From NCBI GenBank assembly GCA_902803675.1, contig CADCQZ010000239.1:1-5845 (forward strand): a DNA stretch of 5,845 nucleotides, given 5' to 3'. Within the stretch, counting starts at the first letter, position 1. Each line of letters starts with the position of its first letter. Position numbers and translations under genes: made by a program. The DNA is from an uncultured Eubacteriales bacterium. Its GTDB lineage: Bacteria > Bacillota_A > Clostridia > Christensenellales > Aristaeellaceae. Under the pieces are notes generated by a model. It was not told the origin of the DNA. It ran no database searches and saw nothing but the letters and a program-made list of their open reading frames with translations. Below are positions 1-5,169 of the stretch, one piece after another.

Positions 1-393
1 ATCGGCGTGATCGCCTGCGGCCTGAACAGCGCGGCTTACGTGGCGGAAATCGTGCGCGGCGGCATCATGAGCGTGGAAAAGGGCCAGACGGAAGCGGGCC
101 GTTCCCTGGGCCTGTCGGGCGTCCGCACGATGATGTATATCGTGCTGCCCCAGGCGGCCAAATCCGCCCTGCCCGCCATGTGCAATGAGTTCATCGCGCT
201 GATCAAAGAAACCTCCGTCCTCTCCTACATCGCCGTGACCGAGCTTACGAAAGCGGGTGACTACATCCGTTCCCGCACCTACTCCGCGTTCACGCCCTAC
301 ATCGTGTCCGGTTTCCTGTATGTGCTGGTCACGCTGACGCTGACCACCCTCATCGGCAAGCTGGAAAGGAGGCTGCGCAACAGTGACCACTGA
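1..393 (+). CDS. Polar amino acid ABC transporter permease, C-terminal part (5' end outside window)
   Basis: This is the C-terminal 130 residues of an inner-membrane subunit of a polar amino acid importer (HisM/GlnP/TcyB-like family). The frame is open from base 1, so the gene begins to the left; the internal GTG at 7 is not a real start. The visible part carries the EAA loop that docks on the ATPase ([10 protein letters not shown] at about 91-120, ending in VLPQA). It is followed by the family-typical stretch [20 protein letters not shown], a last hydrophobic segment ([20 protein letters not shown]) and a basic tail (KLERRLR). About 90-100 N-terminal residues are missing compared with the usual 215-230. 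The gene overlaps the ATPase gene downstream by 11 bp, so the two are cotranscribed and probably translationally coupled. Family assignment is confident; the amino acid transported cannot be read from this fragment. Confidence 0.93.
   Translation: MGVIACGLNSAAYVAEIVRGGIMSVEKGQTEAGRSLGLSGVRTMMYIVLPQAAKSALPAMCNEFIALIKETSVLSYIAVTELTKAGDYIRSRTYSAFTPYIVSGFLYVLVTLTLTTLIGKLERRLRNSDH
366..372 (+). promoter_or_regulatory. Shine-Dalgarno for the ATPase gene, inside the permease gene
   Basis: AAGGAGG lies 10 bases upstream of the GTG at 383 and within the last codons of the permease. It supports the GTG as the true start and implies translational coupling of the two importer subunits. Confidence 0.75.
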
Positions 394-1126
394 TGTGATT
401 ATATCCGTCAAGGATTTGGAAAAGCATTTCAACGATGGCGAACTGAAAGCCCTGCGCGGCGTGACCGTGGACATTCACAAGGGCGAGGTGGTGGTGGTCA
501 TCGGCCCCTCCGGAAGCGGCAAAAGCACCTTCCTGCGCTGCCTGAACCTGCTGGAGCTGCCCACCAAGGGAACCATCTGTTTTGAGGGCGTGGACATTAC
601 CGACCCCAAGGTGAACATCAACATCCACCGGCAGAAGATGGGCATGGTGTTCCAGCACTTCAACCTGTTCCCCCATATGACCGTGCTGCGCAACATGACC
701 ATCGCGCCGATGAAGCTGCTCAAAAAGTCCCAGGCCGAGGCCGAGGGCAAGGCCATGGAGCTGCTCAGGCGGGTCAATCTGGAGACGCGGGCGAACGCCT
801 ATCCCCGCCAGCTCTCCGGCGGGCAGAAGCAGCGCATCGCCATCGTGCGGGCGCTGTGCATGGAGCCTGAAGTGATGCTCTTTGACGAGCCGACCTCCGC
901 CCTGGACCCGGAGATGGTGGGCGAGGTGCTGGAGGTGATGAAGCGCCTGGCCTCCGCCGGCATGACCATGGTGGTGGTCACCCACGAGATGGGCTTCGCC
1001 CGGGAGGTGGGGGACCGGCTGGTGTTCATGGACGAGGGCCGCATCGTGGAGGAGGGCACGCCCCGGGAGGTGTTCGAATCGCCCAAAGAAGCGCGCACCC
1101 GGGATTTCCTGCAGAAGGTGCTGTGA
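383..1126 (+). CDS. Polar amino acid ABC transporter ATP-binding protein
   Basis: This is the cytoplasmic ATPase that energises the amino acid importer whose permease precedes it (GlnQ/HisP/ArtP-like family). At 247 residues it is full length. Motifs appear in order: Walker [10 protein letters not shown] at 41-49, Q-loop Gln91 within FQHFNLFPH, signature LSGGQ at 144-148, Walker B VMLFDEP with the catalytic Glu169, D-loop SALD at 172-175, and switch His201 in THEMGFA. The sequences [10 protein letters not shown] and [10 protein letters not shown] are typical of the polar amino acid subfamily. The start is GTG, chosen because an AAGGAGG lies 10 bases upstream and because the protein then begins with the normal first strand ([12 protein letters not shown]). 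It overlaps the permease by 11 bp and appears to be the last gene of the operon, since a hairpin follows and the next gene has its own promoter. All catalytic residues are present. Substrate is unknown. Confidence 0.96.
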   Translation: MTTDVIISVKDLEKHFNDGELKALRGVTVDIHKGEVVVVIGPSGSGKSTFLRCLNLLELPTKGTICFEGVDITDPKVNINIHRQKMGMVFQHFNLFPHMTVLRNMTIAPMKLLKKSQAEAEGKAMELLRRVNLETRANAYPRQLSGGQKQRIAIVRALCMEPEVMLFDEPTSALDPEMVGEVLEVMKRLASAGMTMVVVTHEMGFAREVGDRLVFMDEGRIVEEGTPREVFESPKEARTRDFLQKVL

Positions 1127-1141
1127 CGCGGGCGGCCCGCC

Positions 1142-1162
1142 CCGCCCGAAAAGGCGGTTTTT
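1142..1162 (+). terminator. Probable intrinsic terminator of the amino acid ABC operon
   Basis: A CCGCC/GGCGG stem (1142-1146 with 1153-1157) closes a CGAAAA loop and is followed directly by five T (1158-1162), 15 bases after the ATPase stop. The stem is short but all G-C. A competing GGGCGG/CCGCCC pairing lies just upstream, so efficiency is uncertain. Confidence 0.55.
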
Positions 1163-1173
1163 GCGGCGACCCC

Positions 1174-1202
1174 TTTGCAATCCGGCGCCGCTGTGGTATA
1201 AT
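1174..1202 (+). promoter_or_regulatory. Promoter of the secreted lipocalin-like gene
   Basis: A perfect -10 TATAAT at 1197-1202 is preceded by TGG, making an extended -10 (TGnTATAAT). A weak -35 TTTGCA (4 of 6) sits at 1174-1179 with 17-base spacing. Transcription would start near 1209, giving a leader of about 80 bases. The poor -35 is usual when an extended -10 is present. This makes the next gene a separate transcription unit from the amino acid importer. Confidence 0.72.
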
Positions 1203-1288
1203 CCCCAAAACACCGTATATCCGCATGGGATGCCGACGGGCTTCCGGGCCCTTCGCATACATCAATCGAAATCGGAAGGAGATCCCCT

Positions 1289-1996
1289 ATGAAAAAGCTT
1301 TTCTGCGTGATGCTGGCCCTGATGATGGCCTGCGCGATGCTGGCTGTGACGGCCGAGGACGCCGCGGACTACCTGGGTGACTGGTACCTGGTGGAAATGA
1401 AGATGGGCGACGCGGGCATGAACCCGTCCGACCTGGGCATGAACATGACCATGACCGTCAATGAGGACGGCACGGTGCTCAACGTCTCCGCCTACGGCGA
1501 TACCGCCGAGGAAGGCCACGGCACCTGGAAGCTGACGGAGAACGGCCTGTCCGTGACCGACGACACGGGCGTCACCGTGGTGTTCGTCCTCAACGAGGCG
1601 GGCCAGCTGGTGGCCGATATGGAAGGCATGGGCATGGTGTTCGGCCGTGAGCAGACCCAGGTGGAAGCGCTGCCCAGCCCCATTCCCGCCCAGAGCGAGG
1701 AGGATATGATCGGCACCTGGCGCCTGACCACCGTGGCCATGGGCGGCGTGACCATCCCCGCCGAGATGATGGGCCAGGGCATGACCCTGACTATCGAGAA
1801 AGGCAAAATGACTATGGCCAACGACGGTGAGGACGGCACGGTGACCGAGCTGGAGACCAGCTTCACCGACGGCGTGCTGGTGGGCACCCACGAGGGCGAG
1901 GAGGTCATCGTGGAGCTCAACGACAACGGCACCCTGTCCATCACCAACGCGCTGGACGAGGAGACCGTCATGATCCTCTATTTCGAGGCCGTGTAA
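1289..1996 (+). CDS. Secreted protein with two lipocalin-like beta domains, Met-rich, function unknown
   Basis: This is a predicted exported protein of 235 residues. The N-terminus has a signal peptide: MKK, a hydrophobic core to about residue 19, and a likely cleavage at VTA|ED after residue 22. Cys15 is not in a good lipobox (MMAC, followed by more hydrophobic residues), so a soluble secreted form is more likely than a lipoprotein. Two similar domains follow, about 28-118 and 139-235. Each opens with G-[DT]-W-x-L (GDWYLVEMKMG; GTWRLTTVAMGG), continues with a Met-containing strand (MNMTMTVNEDGT; GMTLTIEKGKMT), and later has alternating beta strands ending in DNGTLS-like turns. A Pro/Gln/Glu linker (LPSPIPAQSEE) separates them. 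This resembles the lipocalin-like secreted proteins common in Clostridia, which usually carry one such domain. Mature Met content is high (17 of 213) and there is no Cys. The ATG at 1289 has GGAAGGAGA with AGGAG 7 bases upstream. It is monocistronic, with its own promoter and a strong terminator. No ligand or process can be assigned. Confidence 0.85.
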   Translation: MKKLFCVMLALMMACAMLAVTAEDAADYLGDWYLVEMKMGDAGMNPSDLGMNMTMTVNEDGTVLNVSAYGDTAEEGHGTWKLTENGLSVTDDTGVTVVFVLNEAGQLVADMEGMGMVFGREQTQVEALPSPIPAQSEEDMIGTWRLTTVAMGGVTIPAEMMGQGMTLTIEKGKMTMANDGEDGTVTELETSFTDGVLVGTHEGEEVIVELNDNGTLSITNALDEETVMILYFEAV

Positions 1997-2032
1997 AGCC
2001 GGGCCATCGGCCCATCGCGCCGGTAAAGAAGT

Positions 2033-2078
2033 CATATCAAAAGAGCGTTCCCGTTTTAAGGAGCGCTCTTTTGATATG
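2033..2078. terminator. Bidirectional intrinsic terminator between convergent genes
   Basis: The arms 2033-2047 and 2064-2078 are perfect 15-base inverted repeats. Pairing continues inward through 2051/2060 (one G-T pair), giving about 19 bp around an eight-base CGTTTTAA loop. The GC-rich core GAGCG/CGCTC is flanked by AAAA on the left and TTTT on the right, so the RNA has a hairpin plus U-tract read from either strand. It lies 36 bases after the lipocalin-like gene stop and 7 bases after the stop of the convergent MATE gene, so it should end both transcripts. Confidence 0.88.
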
Positions 2079-2085
2079 CGGGATA

Positions 2086-3468
2086 TCACACCTGGATGAG
2101 GGCCCATTTGCCCCGCTGCCAGCGGATCCGGGCCAGGAAGAAGCAGATGACCGCGTCGGAGATGAGGGCGATCCACACGCCGGTCAGGCCGATGGGGAAC
2201 ACGTACACCAGCAGGGCCGCCACCAGGGGACGGATGAGCAGGATGCCCACGAAGGTGTTCACGGCGGTGAACCGGGCGTCCCCGGCGCCTCTCAGGGCGT
2301 TGTTGTACACGAAGCGGGCGTTGCTGGTGGGGTTCGCCAGGGCGATGATCCTGAGCACCCCGCCGGCCAGCATCTGGATGTGGAGGCTCTGGGTGAAAAG
2401 GCCCGCCAGGAACGTGCCGCCGAAGAACAGCAGGGCCGCCACCAGGAAACTGACGATATAGCCCAGGGCGTTGGACCGGGCCGTGTACCACCGGGCCAGG
2501 TCCGCCCGGGAGCGGCCCAGGCTCTGGCCCGTCAGGGTCATGGACGAGGTGCCGAAGGCCATGCCCGTGGTGAAGGACAGGGACTGGATGTTCATGGCGA
2601 TGATGTGGGCGGTGTAGGGATCGTCCCCCAGGGAGGTGACGATGATGGTGAAGGCCATGATGCCCACCCGCATGATCACCTGCTCGATGAGGGAGGGGAA
2701 GCCGATGCGCCAGATGCGTTTGAGCATCGGCCCGTTCGGCTTCATCGGGCCGCCCAGGCGGATATAGAGGAACTCTTTTTTGCGGCACACGATGCTCAGG
2801 CTCACCACCAGGCCCGCGCACTGGCCGATCACCGTGGCCAGGCTGGCGCCGGCCACCTCCATGCGGGGGAAGCCGAGATTGCCGGCGATCAAAAGGTAGT
2901 TGAGCACCACGTTGACGACATTGGCCACGGCGTTGCTGGTGAAGGCGGCCCGGGTGTTGCCCGTGCCCCTTAGGGCGCCGTTGATGATGGCGGTCAGGCC
3001 CAGGGAGGGAAAGCCCCAGATCTGGATCCTGAAATAGGTGAGGGCCATCTGGATCGTGTCTTCGGCGATATTGGCCCCGGCGATGAAGCGGATGAGGCCC
3101 TCGGACCAGAAGATCATCACAAGACACATGAGGGCGCTGATCGCCAGGCACATCAGCACGCTCTGCGTGAGCGCCGTGCAGGCCTCCCTGCGGTCGTCCT
3201 TGCCCTTGGAGCGGGCGATGAGGGCGCTGGCCCCCGTGCCCAGGGCGTAGAACGCGCTGAACACGATGAACCGGGGCTGCGTCACCAGGCCCACGGCGGA
3301 TATGGCCGCGTCGCCCACCACGCTCACCATGGCGGTGTCCGCCAGGGATACCAGGGAGGACAGCAGGTTTTCCGCCAGGGCCGGCAGCATGATCGCGAAG
3401 ATCAGGCGGTGGCGCTGTCGGATATCATCGGTCTCTATGTCGGGCATCGCCGCTTTGCTGATCGTCAT
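2086..3468 (-). CDS. MATE family efflux transporter (multidrug/cation antiporter)
   Basis: This is an inner-membrane antiporter of the multidrug and toxic compound extrusion family, expected to expel cationic drugs or metabolites in exchange for Na+ or H+. It is 460 residues, the normal MATE length, with about 12 hydrophobic segments in two homologous halves. The first helix has the family pattern LPALAENLLSSLVSLADTAM (29-47). Both halves carry the repeated loop motif, NGALRGTGNTRAAF at about 163-176 and NNALRGAGDARFTAV at about 389-403, which shows the internal duplication. The frame stays open for 80 more codons upstream (ATG at 3708), but that extension is Pro/Arg-rich, lies over promoter sequence and has no family character. 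The ATG at 3468 has GAAAGG 8 bases upstream and starts just before the first conserved region. It is a single gene, convergent with the lipocalin-like gene and divergent from the sugar operon. Substrate and coupling ion are unknown; no adjacent regulator gene is visible. Confidence 0.94.
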   Translation of the reverse strand: MTISKAAMPDIETDDIRQRHRLIFAIMLPALAENLLSSLVSLADTAMVSVVGDAAISAVGLVTQPRFIVFSAFYALGTGASALIARSKGKDDRREACTALTQSVLMCLAISALMCLVMIFWSEGLIRFIAGANIAEDTIQMALTYFRIQIWGFPSLGLTAIINGALRGTGNTRAAFTSNAVANVVNVVLNYLLIAGNLGFPRMEVAGASLATVIGQCAGLVVSLSIVCRKKEFLYIRLGGPMKPNGPMLKRIWRIGFPSLIEQVIMRVGIMAFTIIVTSLGDDPYTAHIIAMNIQSLSFTTGMAFGTSSMTLTGQSLGRSRADLARWYTARSNALGYIVSFLVAALLFFGGTFLAGLFTQSLHIQMLAGGVLRIIALANPTSNARFVYNNALRGAGDARFTAVNTFVGILLIRPLVAALLVYVFPIGLTGVWIALISDAVICFFLARIRWQRGKWALIQV

Positions 3469-3476
3469 GTTGACTG

Positions 3477-3482
3477 CCTTTC
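3477..3482 (-). promoter_or_regulatory. Ribosome binding site that sets the MATE start
   Basis: Read on the minus strand this is GAAAGG, eight bases before the ATG at 3468. It is weaker than the AAGGAGG sites of the neighbouring genes, but no better site precedes the in-frame ATGs at 3447 or 3708. Confidence 0.6.
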
Positions 3483-3521
3483 GCCGCGTCTGTAGGGTCG
3501 GATGAAGGAACGCTGAAAAAC

Positions 3522-3550
3522 AGTTTATCACGTTGCGGCGGCCGTGGCAA
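3522..3550 (-). promoter_or_regulatory. Candidate promoter of the MATE gene
   Basis: On the minus strand TTGCCA (3545-3550, 5 of 6 to TTGACA) is followed after 17 bases by TAAACT (3522-3527, 4 of 6 to TATAAT). Transcription would begin near 3515, giving a leader of about 47 bases. The -10 is poor, so expression is likely low or activator-dependent. An overlapping GATAAA gives an alternative -10 with 15-base spacing. Confidence 0.42.
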
Positions 3551-3668
3551 GCCGCGGGAGGGGAAAAAGGAAACGGTCCCGCCTGAGGGCGCCGACCGGG
3601 CAGATCTTCGGGCAGCGGCGGTTTTTTTAGGCAAATTGCGATATCACCGGCGATCAATTTTGTTTCAC

Positions 3669-3697
3669 TTGACAAATAATGCCCTGTCATGTAAAAT
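3669..3697 (+). promoter_or_regulatory. Strong promoter of the sugar ABC operon
   Basis: A perfect -35 TTGACA at 3669-3674 is followed by 17 bases and TAAAAT (5 of 6) at 3692-3697. An A/T-rich stretch with CAATTTTGTTT lies just upstream and could act as an UP element. Transcription would start near 3704. Short inverted repeats overlap the -35 and spacer (TTTGT-N8-ACAAA at 3659-3676; TGACA-N10-TGTCA at 3670-3689) and may be operator sites, which would suit a sugar-inducible importer. Confidence 0.82.
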
Positions 3698-3747
3698 CTC
3701 TTTGCCAAAATGACCGAACCGGCCTGAGGAGCCGGCCATCACTCGTC

Positions 3748-3773
3748 TTTAAAACGGAAGGATCCGTTTTAAA
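3748..3773 (+). repeat. Perfect 11-bp inverted repeat (hairpin) in the sugar operon leader
   Basis: TTTAAAACGGA (3748-3758) and TCCGTTTTAAA (3763-3773) are exact inverted repeats around AGGA. It lies about 45-70 bases after the predicted transcription start and 44 bases before the ATG. It may be an RNA hairpin that stabilises or attenuates the leader, since the right arm ends in TTTT, or a DNA operator. The sequence does not decide between these. Confidence 0.7.
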
Positions 3774-3774
3774 A

Positions 3775-3810
3775 CTCCTGCGGCCTTGCCGCGGATAAAT
3801 TTTAAGGAGG
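3775..3810 (+). promoter_or_regulatory. Possible Shine-Dalgarno-masking structure before the binding-protein gene
   Basis: CTCCT at 3775-3779 is complementary to AGGAG at 3805-3809 within the ribosome binding site. It is directly followed by a GCGGC/GCCGC stem-loop (3780-3784 with 3788-3792). Together they could form a bulged hairpin hiding the site. The pairing is only five bases across a 12-base bulge, so this is tentative. Confidence 0.25.
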
Positions 3811-3817
3811 AGACCCT

Positions 3818-5050
3818 ATGAAAAAGATCGTTGCTCTCGTACTGGCGCTGGCCCTGATGCTGACCGCCACCGCCGCTCTGGCCGACATCGTGATCTGCCA
3901 GAACAAGGTGGAGATCACCGCCCAGATGGAAGAGTTCGCCAAGGTGTATGAAGCCAAGACCGGCGTGCCCGTCAAGGTCATCACCGGCGGCGGTTCTTCC
4001 GACTACAACACCGTCCTCAAGGCCGAGATGCAGTCCGGCCGTGAGCCTGACATCTTCGTCATCGAAGGCCCCAGCGGCTATGAGCTCTGGAAGGACAAGA
4101 TCGCCGACCAGGCCGGCGCCGACTGGACCAACTATACCGCCGCCGCCTACATTGCGGACGGCAAGGTCGTGGGCTTCCCCGTGGCCGTGGAAGGCTACGG
4201 CCTGGCCTACAACAAGTCCATCCTGGACAAGGCCGGCATCGATCCCGCTACCCTGACCAACTTTGACGCCTATGCCGCCGCTTTCGAGAAGCTGGACAGC
4301 ATGAAGGCTGAGCTGGGCCTGGACATGGTCGTCTCCATGGTGGCCGGCACCACCACCGGCATGACCTGGGTGACCGGTCTGCACAACTTCAACGTGTACC
4401 TCACCGTGGGCAACGAGCGCAACGACACCACCTACATCGACATGGTGCTCGAGGGCAAGGTGGATGAGGAGCGCTTCCATCAGTACTGCCAGTATGTGGA
4501 CCTGATCTTCAAGTACAGCGATCCCGACATGCTGCTCAACGGCACTCAGGACAGCCAGCTGGCCGCTTTCGCCAACGGCAAGGCCGCCTTCTATCATCAG
4601 GGCAACTGGATGGATCCCTCCCTGGCCGCGATGAACCCCGACTTCGAGATCGCCTACGCGCCCCATGCCTTCCTGCATGAGGACACCGACGGCATCCTGG
4701 TCAATCCTCCTTCCTGGTACGTGGTCAACGCCAACGGCAACGTGGACGAAGCCATCGCTTACCTGAACTTCCTGGCCACCTCCGATGAGGGCGCCGACTA
4801 CATGGTCAACAAGGCTGCCATGGTGCCCGCCTTCACCTGCGTGACCCTGTCTCCCGCCACCCCGCTGTCCAAGTCCGTCATGGATTGGAACGCCGCCGGC
4901 AAGACCTATGACTGGCAGCAGTACAAGCTGCCCGGCGGGTTCGGCATGGGCACCCTGGGCCCGATCTACGAGCTGCTGGCCTCCAAGGCTATCGACGTGG
5001 ACACCTTCGAAGTCATGATGAAGGACGCCATCGCCGGCATCGCCAAGTAA
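3818..5050 (+). CDS. Carbohydrate ABC transporter substrate-binding protein (CUT1 type)
   Basis: This is the extracytoplasmic binding protein that would capture a sugar or oligosaccharide and deliver it to the permease encoded next. It has 410 residues, normal for family 1 solute-binding proteins. The signal peptide is MKK plus a hydrophobic core, cleaved at ALA|D after residue 22. Family features include the N-lobe start (EEFAKVYEAKTGVPVKV, about 38-54), GGGSSDYNTVLKAEMQSG (57-74), EPDIFVIEG (76-84), the hinge-region signature GFPVAVEGYGLAYNKSILDKAGI (119-141), and FANGKAAFYHQGNW (251-264), a hallmark of sugar-binding proteins. The start is certain: AAGGAGG lies 7 bases upstream of the ATG. 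No lipobox cysteine is present at the signal-peptide end, unlike most binding proteins of Gram-positive bacteria. It is first in its operon, behind a near-consensus promoter, and is followed by a terminator-like hairpin that should favour its expression over the permeases. The exact sugar cannot be told. Confidence 0.94.
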   Translation: MKKIVALVLALALMLTATAALADIVICQNKVEITAQMEEFAKVYEAKTGVPVKVITGGGSSDYNTVLKAEMQSGREPDIFVIEGPSGYELWKDKIADQAGADWTNYTAAAYIADGKVVGFPVAVEGYGLAYNKSILDKAGIDPATLTNFDAYAAAFEKLDSMKAELGLDMVVSMVAGTTTGMTWVTGLHNFNVYLTVGNERNDTTYIDMVLEGKVDEERFHQYCQYVDLIFKYSDPDMLLNGTQDSQLAAFANGKAAFYHQGNWMDPSLAAMNPDFEIAYAPHAFLHEDTDGILVNPPSWYVVNANGNVDEAIAYLNFLATSDEGADYMVNKAAMVPAFTCVTLSPATPLSKSVMDWNAAGKTYDWQQYKLPGGFGMGTLGPIYELLASKAIDVDTFEVMMKDAIAGIAK

Positions 5051-5066
5051 TCATATCGACCCTGTG

Positions 5067-5108
5067 AGGGGATGGCGTCAGGTCTCCTGCCCGGCGCCAT
5101 CCCCTTTT
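5067..5108 (+). terminator. Terminator-like hairpin between binding-protein and permease genes
   Basis: GGGGATGGCG (5068-5077) pairs perfectly with CGCCATCCCC (5095-5104). An extra A-T pair forms at the base, and an apical CAGG/CCTG stem lies inside the loop (5079-5082 with 5086-5089). TTTT follows at 5105-5108. It begins 17 bases after the binding-protein stop. Partial termination, or 3'-end protection after processing, at such a site is a known way to make far more binding protein than permease. Read-through is assumed because no promoter is evident before the permease gene. Confidence 0.78.
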
Positions 5109-5130
5109 GATACCCGCTGCTGATTTTGTG

Positions 5131-5153
5131 CCGCGGCCTTCAAAGGCCCGCGG
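5131..5153 (+). repeat. GC-rich hairpin just upstream of the permease ribosome binding site
   Basis: CCGCGGCCT (5131-5139) pairs with AGGCC-CGCGG (5144-5153) with a single bulged C at 5149 and a four-base TCAA loop. It ends about six bases before the GGAGG (5159-5163) of the permease gene. It could protect the 5' end of a processed permease message or modulate its translation; no U-tract follows, so it is not a terminator. Confidence 0.6.
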
Positions 5154-5169
5154 CGGGGGGAGGGACTAC

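Larger units (their letters stand above)
3469..3817. other. Divergent intergenic region between the MATE gene and the sugar ABC operon
   Basis: This 349-base gap holds no credible gene. From left to right it contains the MATE ribosome binding site (3477-3482) and minus-strand promoter (3522-3550), a GC- and purine-rich stretch (about 3551-3620) in which I see nothing definite, a T7 run at 3622-3628, an AT-richer block (3631-3668), and the strong plus-strand promoter (3669-3697). A leader of about 114 bases with hairpins follows, then the AAGGAGG of the binding-protein gene (3804-3810). Composition drops clearly in GC between 3622 and 3705, as expected for promoter DNA. Confidence 0.7.

Noticed and set aside
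350..1258. A 302-codon minus-strand open frame over the ATPase gene
   Set aside because: A His/Leu/Gly-rich shadow of the ATPase gene, which has all ABC motifs.
1127..1288. A riboswitch or small gene between the ATPase and lipocalin-like genes
   Set aside because: The gap is accounted for by a short terminator, a promoter and an ordinary leader of about 80 bases. The 85-codon frame at 1123-1380 is Arg-rich, has no ribosome binding site and overlaps the next gene.
1303..1336. Lipoprotein attachment at Cys15 of the lipocalin-like protein
   Set aside because: The residues before it (L-M-M-A) do not fit a lipobox well, and the hydrophobic core continues past it to a good VTA|ED signal peptidase I site.
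2071..2973. A 300-codon open frame antisense to the MATE gene
   Set aside because: Its composition (Gly, His, Ala, Asp rich) mirrors the complement of membrane-protein codons, it lacks a ribosome binding site, and MATE motifs in the opposite frame are unambiguous.
1262..3151. A 629-codon open frame on the minus strand across the lipocalin-like gene and most of the MATE gene
   Set aside because: Its product is a low-complexity His/Gly/Pro/Arg-rich string with no domain. It overlaps two well-supported genes in other frames and runs through the terminator; high GC at third positions creates such shadows.
3469..3708. An 80-residue N-terminal extension of the MATE protein
   Set aside because: The extra sequence is Pro/Arg-rich without MATE character, crosses the candidate promoter, and has no ribosome binding site at its ATG. 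The start at 3468 gives normal family length.
3749..4678. A 309-codon minus-strand open frame over the sugar-binding protein
   Set aside because: A Gly/His/Val repetitive shadow with no recognisable domain; it would also run through the operon promoter leader.
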